A DNA stretch of 64,000 nucleotides from Oscillospiraceae bacterium. GTDB taxonomy: Bacteria > Bacillota > Clostridia > Oscillospirales > Ruminococcaceae. A model generated the notes under the pieces. That model made no database searches, was not told the origin of the DNA, and saw only the letters and a list, made by a program, of their open reading frames with translations. Every line of letters starts with the position of its first letter. Within the stretch, counting starts at the first letter, position 1. The position numbers and the translations under genes are program-made. The DNA lies in NCBI GenBank assembly GCA_902363145.1, contig CABIZB010000001.1, forward strand, positions 930,001-994,000, written 5' to 3'. This document shows, piece after piece, positions 63,840 to 64,000 of this stretch.

Positions 63840-63854
63840 GATTTATCTCCTGAG

Positions 63855-64000
63855 TTAGCTTTTGATAGAAAAATAGATTGCCTTAAACAATTCCCATCCG
63901 TAAGATTCGAGCCAATAAAGTACAGAATACCCATTTTCACGATAAGCCTTATATTTTTCTTTAGCACGTCCAAGTACTTTTTTCATATTCGTGTTCGTAC
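63855..64000 (-). CDS. C-terminal end of a gene running off the window
   Basis: Minus-strand frame open from the right edge to a stop at 63857-63855; the visible piece reads VLGRAKEKYKAYRENGYSVL and then a Trp-rich stretch. Too little for assignment; a further glycan-assembly protein is likely from context. Confidence 0.55.
   Translation of the reverse strand, partial: TNTNMKKVLGRAKEKYKAYRENGYSVLYWLESYGWELFKAIYFSIKS

Overview
The window looks like a chromosome segment of a low-to-mid GC anaerobic Firmicute of the Ruminococcus group. The pointers are a GH3 beta-glucosidase with swapped domain order (the arrangement known from Ruminococcus albus), a GH26 mannanase-type lipoprotein, Gram-positive signals (strong SD sequences, lipoproteins, TTGACA-N17-TATAAT promoters), and no respiratory or outer-membrane genes. 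Genus assignment is inference. I saw no rRNA, tRNA or CRISPR array.

Layout. 1-9.1 kb: the end of a D,D-carboxypeptidase, an aldo/keto reductase and GH26 protein, a convergent GH3 enzyme, an MBL hydrolase, a zinc-ribbon protein and an AI-2E-type exporter. 9.1-13.2 kb: a potABCD polyamine uptake operon. 13.3-20.6 kb: lipoproteins, L-arabinose isomerase with a divergent AraC-type regulator, a LacI-sensor/GGDEF protein broken by a one-base frameshift, and three copies of a structured palindromic repeat. 20.6-30.5 kb: an operon of a class II-like chelatase (CobN, ChlI, ChlD) and a BtuFCD-type importer behind a cobalamin riboswitch with its own terminator. 31-39.3 kb: a nitrilase-family amidase, a small protein, a five-gene oligopeptide-type ABC importer and a membrane protein, all behind a promoter and a terminator-containing leader. 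39.7-43.4 kb: eutABC, the cobalamin-dependent ethanolamine ammonia-lyase and its reactivase, behind a tandem hexaloop leader that fits an ANTAR antitermination site. 43.5-44.5 kb: a scar with a truncated response regulator, a lipoprotein remnant and a possible small Cys-rich gene.

44.5-64 kb: a surface-glycan locus read leftward. It holds GDP-mannose and GDP-fucose synthesis (manC, gmd, fcl), fucose salvage (fkp), an rfbC-like epimerase, an SGNH esterase, an AraC regulator, and then an AT-rich, probably transferred block with an FrhB-like protein, flippase, TagD-like cytidylyltransferase, LicD-family transferase, EpsG-like polymerase, two glycosyltransferases and an acyltransferase. A decayed IS110 element splits this block.

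The cobalamin theme links two operons: the riboswitch operon probably handles corrinoid or cobalt, and EutBC consumes the cofactor. The most interesting points are the compact tandem ANTAR-like leader of eutA, the chelatase/importer operon, and a repeat family whose members share only a GC-rich apical core while their outer stems differ.
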